Shown piece after piece: positions 27,101 through 42,806 of a stretch of 64,000 nt of DNA (position 1 is its first letter; the number at the start of each line of letters is the position of its first letter). Location of the stretch: assembly GCA_003864495.1 (NCBI GenBank), contig ML133383.1:6742880-6806879 (forward strand). Reading direction: 5' to 3'. A program made the translations under genes and the position numbers. The notes below the pieces were generated by a model, which was not told the origin of the DNA, ran no database searches, and saw only the letters and a program-made list of their open reading frames with translations. This DNA is from Nemopilema nomurai. Its lineage: Eukaryota; Cnidaria; Scyphozoa; Rhizostomeae; Rhizostomatidae.

Positions 27101-30100
27101 TGTGAATGTATCAAATGGTATTGTTTGTTTTATAATGAATGAACAAGATGTTTCCGTCACTCTGGGCCTAGCTCTAGTTTCCTGCAAAGGTCTAGTAATG
27201 GACCATTTTGTTGGTTATAATTTTGAATACAAGCCACTGACTTGCATCTATTGCTACCCTGTTTACAACCTTGTTTTAACTGCACTCACGTTAACCTCAA
27301 TACACTTCTAGCCAAAGGACGCTCAGAAGGCTCCTGTACCTAAGTCCCCTGCGGTCAAGTCGTACTCGCTAACAAGCACTGGTTTGTAACAACTTGAGTT
27401 ATGGTGTTCGTTTCTGGCATTTTTAACTTTTGCATCAAGTTTACTCTTAGAGAGTAATCTCAGTTTTGTTGTTTGTATTCCAATAAGCTTTTAGAAATGT
27501 AACTTCTACTTTTCAACATGCCACCATGGACTTCTACGGCACAAGTCTACTTTAACAGTTAAGATATTTTAATTGCAGTAAAATTACGCCACAAATAACT
27601 GACGAAACTTGAGATTTCACGACAGCTATTTTTTCATTATATTATATGAGGCTTATAGGAATCGCGAGCAGGGATGCTCTTTCAGCAACAGGTCGTCGGT
27701 TTTTCGCTACCACCCTCTGATTGAATCGGTGAAGATTCGCCTTGCTTAAATGATTGATCTTCATTTCGCAGATTACGTCATGCTGGATATGATAAGTGAC
27801 AATGAAGAAAAGAAGAAGCCGCAGCAGGATAACATGTTCTCTTCGTCGCCGGAAAGTGCTCCAAGTGAGATGGAGGAACTGATGAACAGCTCCAAGCTTG
27901 AGGATAGTGGGTCGCCAGTGATGCACCAGAAGCGTTTCACACTGTCGTCGTCATCAACGCAGCTGCGAAGGCGCGGTAAGGGGAACATAGAGCGCAGCAA
28001 GAGTGAGGAGAGGGTCGTTGAAAAGCCTCACAGAATAAAGACCCCATCAGTGGGAGGTACGCTGCTAATGATTTTGATCCCGGTCAGAATGACCTTTTTC
28101 TTTCTCGTTTTCGCAGATGCTTTTTATGTTATCATAAAATGATTGGTTGTAAGTGTTATTGGTATCTTTATCACTTTGAGTTTGAAAATTGTTTCTATAT
28201 ACAGCACAGTGATTATTTTTCCTCTTTTAGACCTGTACCGGACCATATTTACTTAATTGTAGCGTATATTGTCAAAAGTGTTGGTTGTAAAAAATAATTT
28301 TAATATTTCCCTTTAAGGAATCTATAATTCTAAGGAACCATATGATGGTAGGTTTCCCGTGTTTTATGTCATTTTGCAAACCCATGTAAGCAAGGGGTAT
28401 TGTCTCTGCTACATGTTTAGTCCGTTTATATGACTCTATGGTATTCAACTGCTTTCTTGCAGGCAAAAAAGCTATACCGATGCAAAATGTTTATGCAAAT
28501 GTCTCTTAATTTTTCTTATTATTTTTTATTCCTCTTTCATCGTTTGATGATCACAGTCTGGCTCTAGACACCTGATTTCATTGACATTTGTACGTGTTAT
28601 TGTTAAAGTTGAGGGCCTTTTGACTTTTCTGTCCTCATTAGGTATTATGGGTATTAGGCATCGCTTTTCACTTTCTGTTGCCATTTCTGTTGTTCCTTTC
28701 ACTAGATCTAATTCTCCTGTTTGTTATTGTGGTTTCTCTCCGCACCCATTCAGATACTGATGCTGACGATTTAAGGCCTCTTTCCCCTGTGGTCAAGGAA
28801 AGTGGTGTCGTCGACCTCTCAAAGGACCCTCTCAAGTACTACAACCTCAAAGGCGAGATCATTGGCTTGACCGGCCTCGTGATTTCATCAGGTGTGTTTC
28901 TTATTAGTGTAAATAGCAGTTCATTTCTGTTTTAAAATACACACTTGTTAAGAAAAGGCAGTAAGCGTTTCCTTTCAAGTAATCTATTATGATTTATCTA
29001 TTTAGGAATCTATTATGAAGTGTGGCTGTGATCATGCTAAAATCCACCTATCCTTCACTCTAGTAAAAAGTAATCGACGTTCTGACGAAGCTCATTTCTG
29101 TGTAACACATTCTATGTTAGTCCGACTGTTACTTTTGAGCTAGATTTGAGCGTCATTCGTGAAAGCCTTTTCTTTGATCGTAGACGTACGCACAGTTTCC
29201 ATTCGTTTGAGGATTGACAAGTAAGTTGCCTCGTTTTCACTGGAATATATATCTACTCCGTCATCGGCTTGTGAATGGGCAAAGTCCGCCGGACGACACA
29301 TGACTTCACTTTAACCAGGCAGCTCAGATATATTTATAGACTAAAACCAGTATTTGGTGGAAAAAACCTTTTAAACATCGAACATCGAACAAAACAAAGC
29401 AAAAATTATCAGGCTATAAAATATTAAAATGCACATGACCATCTGTCGCCATTCTGCTAACAGAAGTTCAGATTCCTGGAAATGCAGACTCCTGGAAATG
29501 CAGATTCCTTCCTGGAAATGCATATTCCTGCTATGTTTCCTCGAAGGCTATGTTCTGGATCAAGCTTTAATCCACAATCTATACTTTGCACCAAAATATC
29601 ATTGACAGCACAATTGTGCAAATGGTTTTCTGTCTCAACTTAGTAATCACATCCGAAATGATTCAATGAATTCAATTTATTTATAACGCACCTGTTCCTG
29701 CACCTTTTCCTATTGAATCTCAGCAACCTTTCTATGAAATCATAGACTGTGCACTTGTACCTATTTTTCGTACCTCGACGCTATATGTAACAGTGCATTT
29801 AAGGCTCCGTCTGTGGTAGACAAGCTGTTTGGTCAGTTGCTGTGCTTATTATTCGCTTTTAACATGTCTTATCCCAGTTGATTCCAATATAACTGCTTCA
29901 TTGACTCTATACTATAACCGATTTAAAAGCTTGCTAATTAGGCGCTGCGTTATACCTCTAATAGAAATCAGAATCACCCCTCTTTTTAAGACTGCTAATG
30001 ACTTTGAGACTGCTATTGCATGTTAGGCTCTCGTTTTTCGTGTTTTTCGTCGATCAAAAAACAGGATAACTAAACGTAGGCGAAATGGTTCCAGCAAATG

Positions 30101-31867
30101 TTGACCTGGAAAGTGAACGACAGGTATTATTGACTTCCAATAAACAGTTTGCCGAAGAATTAATATTTTCACGGGAGCTTTAAGTACCATAGAGTTTTTA
30201 TTGTGCTGCAATAAATATTTACCGTATCGTAAGTCGATGCTTATATATTTGCAAAAGTATCAAGGCAAAAGAATTCTTTTATCAAGTGATTGGTCAATTT
30301 TGAGAAAATTGTTAAAATAATTTTATTTTAGTTCTCAATATCAATGATGCTTTAAATTGCATTTATTATCAATGCCATTTCTGCCTAATACTTTTTGCTA
30401 GGGTGCCAGTGTCCAAACAGAAGCGACCAACAATTTTTTCTTCTTCACCATTCGTTTGCAAAACCAGGTCGATTAATGTGGAAGATCTCGACAAGATTTC
30501 GCACCATTTTTCTGTAAGTTGTCTTTTGCATCATTCTAGGCGTTCAAGCTAGCCATGGATAATTTTGTGTTTTCCGAGTGCCCCGCGACAAGGCAAGGAA
30601 TCGCTCGATGATATATTTAAAACCTGACAATCTTGAAGATTTTCCATGTGCACCAACGATGAAGTTCGACTGGCCTTTCTTTTCCAAATATCTCCTCCGC
30701 AGTAGCTAAGACATATGATGTATTTTGTTTTGTTTTTTCTAACCTGTTGTCGTGAAGCTCCGGCATCACCTTATCAATACAGCATCGGGTCACGTCTTAC
30801 CCTTTGGCCTTTCACCCTTAGACCAAAGGTGACCAGGGATTCACACCAGTGATGTTCCTTAATATTGAAGTGAAAGACGACAGAAAGGATGTGATCGATT
30901 CTGGCAGCATTACCCTTAGTAATCTTTTGAAAGGTTAGTGGAACTTTATTGCCAGCCTTTTCATTGTAAAGAATGTTGCAGTCTCAATGTTACGTCTCAT
31001 GATAAGCGATGAATAAATGATATGCTCAAATGTGTGCACCAGTCATGCATTTACCCTTGGGCCTACTGGGCCTACCTAAAGAGAGTAGCATAGCAATAAC
31101 TACTTTGGCATACTTTAGGGGGCCCCATGCATTTTGAGTCCAGGGCCCCAGCAGTTGTAAATATTGCCCTGGTGTGCACAATAGAATTGCAATGGATTGT
31201 CTAGCTAAAATCAGTGTGAATTTGCACTTAGTTGTACACATTTTAGCAACAATAGTCAACTAAAACTGCCGTCTGCCTCGCACTGCTTTGGAGTAACTCT
31301 ATCTTCAGAATTGAGACGTCTCTTCGGAATTGCACTCGTAAATCGACATTAATTGTCACTAAAAGAAGTTTTTTCTTCAAGATACTTATGATTTGTCTAT
31401 ATCTATATCGCTAGATTCCTTTTTTAATTCTTTGTAGGTGAAAGCCCTGCAAGAAGAGTGGTTGATCTAGATAACGGTACAATTTTGCTTCTGATTACAT
31501 CGAGAGCTTCCACATTTCTGTCTTCTTTGCTACTGAGATGAAAGGTTTATGAGAATTCTGATTGAGGTGCGAAGGTTTTACACATGTATTAATATGACCT
31601 TGGAAAAACCTCATGAAAGAGCGAGTATTTTTTGGTCGATTTCCACACATTTGATAGACTAATTGTCTTCAATTTAGACAGGTAAAATTTAAGGACATGC
31701 CACCAACCTTTATCAAACCTTGGACATCAAGTAAATGGAAGATTCTCTCTCTTGCAGGAAGTAAGATCAATTTACACTTGAGCTACGACGAGAATGCCTT
31801 GAGTGATTCTAGGAAGAGATTTTCAAACAAAAGGGTCTCCCTGCTGTTGCCCGATCATGGGAAATGA
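15101..31867 (+). CDS. Extended synaptotagmin / tricalbin-like SMP-C2 protein
   Basis: Such proteins tether the endoplasmic reticulum to the plasma membrane and move lipids through an SMP tube. The exons join in one frame to 1098 residues: 15101-15483, 16913-16998, 17187-17415, 17812-17934, 18239-18345, 18546-18620, 20010-20066, 20546-20667, 21379-21482, 21751-21899, 22302-22408, 23037-23120, 23637-23747, 24170-24314, 24669-24718, 24944-24992, 25462-25524, 26217-26362, 26531-26614, 26749-26838, 27312-27381, 27772-28056, 28318-28347, 28754-28891, 29184-29220, 30402-30513, 30822-30933, 31438-31476, 31758-31867. Residues about 51-78 are a hydrophobic membrane hairpin after a His-rich head (HHHKHCH). 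The SMP domain follows (ETVEWLNFFLNRW to about residue 315). A divergent C2 comes next, then two C2 domains with Asp clusters (DPDGLSDPY near 490; DFNGKSDPF and WDKDPFSNE near 680-750), a Ser-rich linker, and a degenerate C2-like end (925-1085). The first ATG of the frame is used. Confidence 0.9.
24728..24751. repeat. (TA)n microsatellite
   Basis: Twelve uninterrupted TA/AT dinucleotides lie in the intron directly after the exon ending at 24718. The run is likely to vary in length between individuals. Confidence 0.95.
28318..28347 (+). other. 30-nt candidate cassette microexon of the synaptotagmin gene
   Basis: The segment after cctttaag and before gtaggt encodes IYNSKEPYD plus split codons. 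Both ends are phase 1, and the neighbouring exons (ending 28056, starting 28754) are also phase 1, so inclusion or skipping keeps the frame. It would add ten residues to the Ser-rich linker before the last C2-like region. Confidence 0.5.
29471..29522. repeat. Short tandem repeat, about 16 bp unit
   Basis: Three head-to-tail copies of gaytcctggaaatgca lie in an intron of the synaptotagmin gene; the third copy has a 4-base insertion (ttcc). Confidence 0.85.
31040..31180. repeat. Dispersed repeat fragment, copy A
   Basis: A GGGCCC-rich block in an intron of the synaptotagmin gene contains aactactttggcatacttt followed by agggggcccc. A diverged copy of the same word order is found at about 36010-36140 in the same orientation. 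No coding capacity is seen; it looks like an old interspersed element. Confidence 0.4.
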
Positions 31868-34280
31868 GCAACGACAGGTTTTCAAGTATTCATTATTCAC
31901 ATTATAAAAGCTGCAAGTTTGCACAAGAATTTTTGGACATTGTTTTTTATTGCCTTATTTTAAAACTAATGTAGAGTCTATTCAAGGAAGTTCACAGATT
32001 TGAAGCACCCAGAAACCAGCAGGAGCAATTGGCAAACTCAGTGGTACATTTAGACACACGTGCATCTTTCCACCTTTCGTGGTGCTGCTGCAATTCTAGA
32101 AAAACTGCTAGTGCAGGATCGGGTGTTTTAAACTGAAAGCTTTTCCTTGTTGCACTATGCGGGATTTTTCTCTAATACACAATTACCGAAGTATTTATTT
32201 GTTGTTTTTACAACGCTGGATTTTGTAAGGATTTTAAGCATCTGTTTTGGTGCTGTTGTTTTCCAAGCTGCAACTCTAGGGCGAGTTTGTAATAAATTGT
32301 TTTTGTTTATTCCCTCCTTTGGTTGTAGAGCTATATAACGCAGGTCTATTATTCTCTGTAACGTTTTTTGTAGACACGTTTCGGTTATTTATTTCATCTC
32401 CAATTTTTGGGTTTCTTTGAATATTTTTTAAGAAAATGGGTACTTGTATCTAGAAATTCATTTATTCGGGGACTAGTTTTATTATTCTGTGCATAGATCA
32501 CGCTTGGGAAATGTAGCTTCACTTTTTCATGTAGGGTCGCTTGTAGTTAAAGCGCAGTAAACCGTATCGGAATACTTTGGGTGGATAGGCTGTCCGAAGT
32601 TTTATCGTTTACGGAACATTTTGTACCCTGATTCACACAAAAATTCCAATTTTATGAGACTTTGGTTCCGATAGAGGCTTCCTGTGTGTGGGAGAGAGGC
32701 TTTCTGTGTATGGGAGAGAGGCGTTCTCGATATGGTTTACCTCATTGACATAAGATTTTTGTTACCCTGAGCTGTTCAACATCAATAGCAAGCACTTTCT
32801 AGTTTACCAGACAGTCCTCTCGTGGAATATAACATTTTGGTGGTTGCTAGTGGTATTTCCATGGTACCTCCACACATAAATATTGAATCGCCCTCTGAAC
32901 AATGGTGACCGCAGACAGGGAGCTAATATTCATGCAAACGAAGACGAACCAAATTAGTCCCAAAATTAATTGCCTACTAGTCAGGGTAGTATATTTAAAT
33001 AAAATTTCTTAAGAGATGAATCGATATACAAATGATTCGGTATTTTGCTTCCATAGCAACTGTTGTCCCACTATGGACATCTAGTAGTCATTGCTAGCCA
33101 CCTTGTAAGACTTGGCACGATTATATAATTATTAATGGTGTATCTGATTCGTTACTTATAAATATGTGCCTCATTCCTAATAAGAAGTGACATTAAATGT
33201 TTGAATGTTTATAGAATTTGTAGCTGTATGTATTTGTAGAGAATGACTTTATCATCAATGGGAAAACAACTTGATAACCGATCGTTCTTTTTTTTTTACT
33301 GCAAAATGCAGCAATTGCATGATTTTGGCTGTCACTTTGTTAATGAGAAAGAAATGCTTGACCGCACAGCAGAACGCGAGCTCCCTTGCTCTTACCGACC
33401 TCATGGGATCGGTTGAAGTACCTTGGGAAAGACATTCGTCGTCAAGGGGGGGACTCGACGCTTTTTATGGTGAAGTTGACCGTCTTATTACGATTCCAAC
33501 CACCACGCAAAGCTTCGCTTTTATGCTAGTCGCAGAATGGATTGTCAAAATACAAACATTCTTCGTCTAAAGAAGTGAGGGTGAGTTGCTTTCGAAATAC
33601 TTGAGAAAATGTTCATCAGAATAATGGTGATGTTGCTGTTCTTCTCTGGTTTTATGATTAAACCTAATACGCTTCACAGTCAAATGCGCTCGACTAAACT
33701 GAAATTGCGCAAAGCTGGCCTTTATTTACGCCTAGGCTAGTTAAACGCTGGTTATTGCGAATTCCTTTGCAAAAACCTAATCAGCAGTAAAAATTATTTT
33801 GAGTTTGTCGCAAGATTTTTTCTCCTCAACAAGGACTGTCTTTGATAACTGTTTCTGAGCTTGTTTATCCGTTTGCCAAGGCTTTTGTCATTGAGTCGCG
33901 TTGGTGATCATCATTTTGAGCCACGTTCAATCTAGAGCGAGATTAAGAAGATCTTCTTTATGGACGTTCCCTGCTGATATTAAAAAATATCTCCATCTGT
34001 TGCCCTCTAAATCTTTAGTAATTTGCCCTTGGTCTCTAATTGAATTAATCAAAGGTTCTTAAAGCAACTTTACTGTTTCTATCGATTCCTGAACGGGATT
34101 GGTATGTTTCTGTTGGCTAGCATACCTCTCCTTTTCATAAATTGCGTCTAGCATGAGTGATCTCTAGATATTCTAATCTTTACACTTGATCTACTGCTTC
34201 TAGTTTGTGCTTAATACCATCACTTCTACTTTCTTGTTCTGTTCAAAACTCTATTGCCCAATTCCTTCTGGTGGATCCTT
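31868..34280. other. 3' UTR and intergenic sequence
   Basis: After the synaptotagmin 3' UTR there is AT-rich sequence without a recognisable gene. A tandem array of 22-base units (gaggcttcctgtgtgtggga and two variants) occupies about 32674-32722. A 99-codon ORF at 33271-33570 has no similarity that I recognise and is not called. Confidence 0.55.
32291..32296 (+). terminator. Candidate polyadenylation signal of the synaptotagmin gene
   Basis: AATAAA lies 424 bases after the stop codon at 31867, in T-rich surroundings. It is the first consensus hexamer I found in the 3' flank. Confidence 0.45.
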
Positions 34281-34284
34281 TTAA

Positions 34285-34311
34285 AGGAGAACTGACACGC
34301 AAAAAAAAGTG
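34285..34311 (+). repeat. Left terminal inverted repeat
   Basis: It begins aggagaactgacacgc, then eight A and gt. It matches the complement of the right end over about 25 bases. TTAA precedes it. Confidence 0.9.
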
Positions 34312-34472
34312 TAGCTAAAATTGAAGTTTGTGTCGAGAAAATAAGGGTATTGCAGAAATTTTTGACATAACGCTTACCGTTTCTGAGAGATAGGCGTCCA
34401 AAGTTGAGAAACGACAATTATCCCGACTATTTGTGAGTCAAGGCGAAAATCGACACGAGTGGGCGATCATCA

Positions 34473-34494
34473 CTGACGTCACAAGTGACATGTT
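34473..34494 (+). repeat. Left subterminal inverted repeat (22 bp)
   Basis: These 22 bases, which include TGACGTCA and aagtgacatgt, recur perfectly inverted at 35669-35690. TGACGTCA is also the consensus CRE site of CREB/ATF factors, so a promoter role for the cargo gene is possible. Confidence 0.9.
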
Positions 34495-34612
34495 CTCAGC
34501 ACGTACAATATGGCGCTATAGTTAACCTTTACAAAACGCTGCAGACACGTCTTCGTGTAGTGCTTAGGCTGTGAATCTTTATAGCATTTTTGACGGGTAA
34601 TTCAACAATTCA

Positions 34613-35556
34613 ATGGATTCTGACTCAAAATCGGAGTTTTTTTACCCGGATATCGAAGTGGCTGGAAACATTCAACTGTTTATGTTTGAGCCACAACCTG
34701 GTACTATTGCTTCGGCTGCGTCATCCAGTAGTAGTTGTTTATCACAGAACGAATTGGAAATACAAACTGGTAAGTTGTTTTAGAAATAAACATGATTTTA
34801 TTTCATTAATATGATATCGAGTTTCCATAAATTAGTAATTTATTTCGGTTTTAGATGTTTTTGTTAGAAGGGTCTTTTTGGCCAATTTGGCCTAAAAGTT
34901 TCATGAGTGCCCGTACAGACGTAACCTTGCTCAGAAACTCCGTACAGACGTAACCTTGCTCCGAAACTCCGTACAGACGTAACCTTGCTCAGAAACTCCG
35001 TACCGATAAAATCTTGCTCAGAATTTTTCCTTCTGAATTTTATATACTTTTGAATTAATTTTGGGCTGCCAATGCGGCAACTGTGTCGCCATGTGGGAGG
35101 AAAAGCCTTTGCTGTGCGGAAACCCCACAGATACGGCAATCTATCAATCTGTTGACAAAGAGCAAGGAGGAGATATAGATGATACTCCTGCTTGCGAGTA
35201 AGTAAACGAAAAAATATTAATTGCTCTTTGATAGCCCCTTTTCTACCGTGTATTGATTTTAGTCTAACATTTACGATATTTTATTACGTCTCATCTTCAG
35301 GTTATTTAGGCACGTTGCATATCGACAATTCATCCGATGGATTTGGCGAAGGCTTGGCAGAAATATCCGTAAAGTTATACCTTCTTGTGCAGTGCAAAAA
35401 AATCGCAGCCAGTTTCCGTCGTCGGAGTATAAAGGCTTTAAACTCCCAAACATTGACCTAAAATCTTTCCGCTTCGGGTTTGCAAGCCAGCGTTTTAACA
35501 GATCACGACCCGTAGGGAACCGAAAAGGGGACTTTCCAACTCCAGTGCAATTATAG
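34613..35556 (+). pseudogene. P2X7 C-terminal-type domain gene, degenerate cargo of the TTAA element
   Basis: Three segments share a continuous frame of 181 residues: 34613-34769, 35065-35197 and 35301-35556. The first starts MDSDSKSEFFYPDIEV and contains the FMFEP word seen at the start of small P2X7-domain proteins. The second has CQCGNCVAM, the start of the Cys cluster of the P2X7 cytoplasmic ballast domain. The third has AYRQFIRWIWRRLGRNIRKV and IPSCAVQKNRSQFPSSEYKG, the best-conserved block of that domain. Two faults suggest decay: the base pair before the second segment is GG where an acceptor AG is needed, and the stretch that normally links the Cys cluster to AYRQF is missing. No ion-channel part is present. 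The family's function as stand-alone proteins is not known to me. Confidence 0.72.
34911..35031. repeat. 29-bp tandem repeat in the cargo-gene intron
   Basis: Four head-to-tail copies of a 29-base unit (cgtacagacgtaaccttgct plus cagaaactc) lie between the first two coding segments; the first three are nearly identical and the fourth is diverged and truncated. Confidence 0.9.
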
Positions 35557-35668
35557 GCAGCATAATGAACTATTTTTTAAGTTTATTTAAGGCAAAAAGT
35601 TACTGTAGAGCACCAAGTTTTGGATCAGTTTCTACCGTTATGGTCAAATCCTTATAGACGGCCTTATA

Positions 35669-35690
35669 AACATGTCACTTGTGACGTCAG
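35669..35690 (-). repeat. Right subterminal inverted repeat (22 bp)
   Basis: This is the exact complement of 34473-34494, at nearly the same distance from the right element end as its partner is from the left end. Confidence 0.9.
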
Positions 35691-35865
35691 CCGGTTAATT
35701 TTAACGACCCGTTGCGATAATCTTGTTTCCGCTTCGGAAAATTCCCGAGTAATGGCAGTGACGTAATTGACGTGTAAAAGTGCGAAAAGCAGGAAAATGG
35801 TGACGCTAATCAAAAAAAAATTATCAGATTTGAATTCAGTGGCACATTCTGCGTAGAATAAGGCA

Positions 35866-35891
35866 AACTTTTTTTGCGTGTCAGTTCTCCT
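35866..35891 (-). repeat. Right terminal inverted repeat
   Basis: Read on the minus strand it begins aggagaactgacacgc, then seven A and gtt. TTAA follows it on the plus strand at 35892-35895. Confidence 0.9.
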
Positions 35892-35895
35892 TTAA

Positions 35896-37586
35896 CATTT
35901 ACAAATTTTCTTAATCATCTGATATCACCATTAATCATTAGCATATCTTGACCGCTCACATTGAATTACACTTTGTTAGGTATCATCAGTGACGCATACA
36001 CCCAAAGGGTTTTCTATTTTAGTGGGCCCCATGCAAACAATTCTTAAACCAATGCAAAATGCTGTTGGTGAATTGAGTACCATAACACGAACTACTTCGG
36101 CATGTTTTAGAGGACCTTATCAACTTTGGGGCTAGGCACCCGTAAATGCGGCCCAGGACGTTCAGGTAGATGTAGAGGCATGACACGCCCCTGCATGGCC
36201 ACGTGTATTTCACCAGATACTATGTCATATTCTTGGATGAAGTTTTGGTTCACTTGTGCGTCTGCGTGGGGCGTGGGTGGACCTATTATTGTCCAACATG
36301 GTCTAGCTTCCACGTCCCACAGAAATCGAATACCGGGTCACATGTTCCCTGGGTGTTTTGAAAACCTGAAACCATAATAGATGACCTTTGACCAAATTCT
36401 GCATGCGTCATTCTGTGTTCTATCTTTCTGCCATTGAATTTCTCCTTGCCATTACTCCGTAATCGCCCACATTCGCAGCTGGACGTTTGAAGTGAGACAG
36501 CAAAAATACGACAGTTGTCGGGACTTGACAGTTAAATAGCTCTGCAATAAATATTATCATACAAATACGATGAAGAAATTGTTATCCGTAAAACATAAAC
36601 CCGATATTTGCCTCCGTACAATACATTCTGTCAACAAAAGACTCGTGGCAGGCTCGCGCTGTCGGAGAATTTCGTTTTTAAAAAGAGCCTAGAATGTTGC
36701 GTAATACCTTAATCCAGCTTCATTGTTATCGAAATGAAATTTTGATTCAAGCTTCAAGCGCGTGCGAGGGTACGGCGGGGTATTTATTCAATTAAAAGAG
36801 GATAATTGCGGGCGCCTGTAACTACGATTAAATCTGGATATAGTTACAATGGTTAAGTACGATATTGATCTAAAATTTCAGAATTCTGGCCAAGGAAATA
36901 GCGCGATGTTTCCTTGGAAACCTTGAACTAAATTCGTTACGGTCAATCTCCAATAACGACGCGCACGTGGGCTATTTTTGGAATGATGCATTGTGACAAA
37001 TTGATGGGCTATGTTTATGGAGACTGGGAACTAACAGGAGAGTAATAAAAGAGGGTAGGCTTACGTCTTCACTTTACCCAGGAAAAACGGAAACCTTTGC
37101 GGCATTTGTGAGCTATTTAGAGCATGCTTAGCAATTTCGTCAAAATGTTCGCTCAGAGTTTTATCAAAGTACTCAGAGTTTTATCAGCTTAACGTAAAAT
37201 AAAAAATAGAGACAGCTGCTGGCTGTTTTGTCTACAATTTGCAGGAAAATCGTCAAGTCCTCGTTAGATCGAATTCGACGCACGTAAAATTCCACCCACA
37301 ACAAACAACTAAACATGTCAATATTTGAATATGAAATGAGCTGTCGACCCAACTCCCATGTGTCTTCAAATGAAGAAACGTTAAATGAAGCAGGACCTCT
37401 TGAATCAAAAAGAGGGGACCAATATTTCCAGTGCTTCGATCTCGCCTGCCTAATCACTATCCTATACAACTGAAATTCTGCATGTACATAACGTTCGCTA
37501 AAATATACTTTATACTCGGACTCTTGATATTCAATTTTATAACTAAACAGCAAATCAAAATTTGCATTCTTGACCGGCGGTTGAAT
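35896..37586. other. Intergenic sequence with a second copy of a dispersed repeat
   Basis: Bases 36010-36140 hold a diverged copy of the block at 31040-31180 (gaactacttcggcatgtttt). An unrecognised 68-codon ORF on the minus strand (36107-36313) overlaps it. The rest, presumably including the ICA1 3' UTR, shows nothing I recognise. TTTATT at 36783-36788 would be an AATAAA signal for the minus strand about 800 bases past the ICA1 stop. Confidence 0.45.

Positions 37587-42806
<5,220 letters not shown>

Larger units (their letters stand above)
34285..35891. mobile_element. TTAA-flanked inverted-repeat element carrying a P2X7-domain gene
   Basis: The element is 1607 bp long and is flanked on both sides by TTAA (34281-34284 and 35892-35895), the target duplication made by piggyBac-type transposases. 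Both ends read inward aggagaactgacacgc followed by an A run and gt, giving terminal inverted repeats of about 25 bp that differ only in the length of the A run. A second, perfect 22-base inverted pair lies inside at 34473-34494 and 35669-35690, 188 and 201 bases from the ends. No transposase is encoded, so it would be non-autonomous. Its interior holds a three-exon gene remnant with the C-terminal domain known from P2X7 receptors. The ends do not begin with the CCY triplet common in piggyBac, so the superfamily is a suggestion based on the TTAA target. Confidence 0.85.

Noticed and set aside
33271..33570. 99-codon plus-strand ORF
   Set aside because: No recognisable motifs or splice partners; AT-rich intergenic background.
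34285..35891. Autonomous piggyBac transposon
   Set aside because: TTAA target sites fit, but there is no transposase ORF and the ends do not start with the usual CCY.
36107..36313. 68-codon minus-strand ORF (MEARPCWTIIGPPTPH...)
   Set aside because: Looks slightly protein-like, but no family is recognised, and it overlaps an interspersed repeat copy; perhaps a transposon fragment, not called as a gene.
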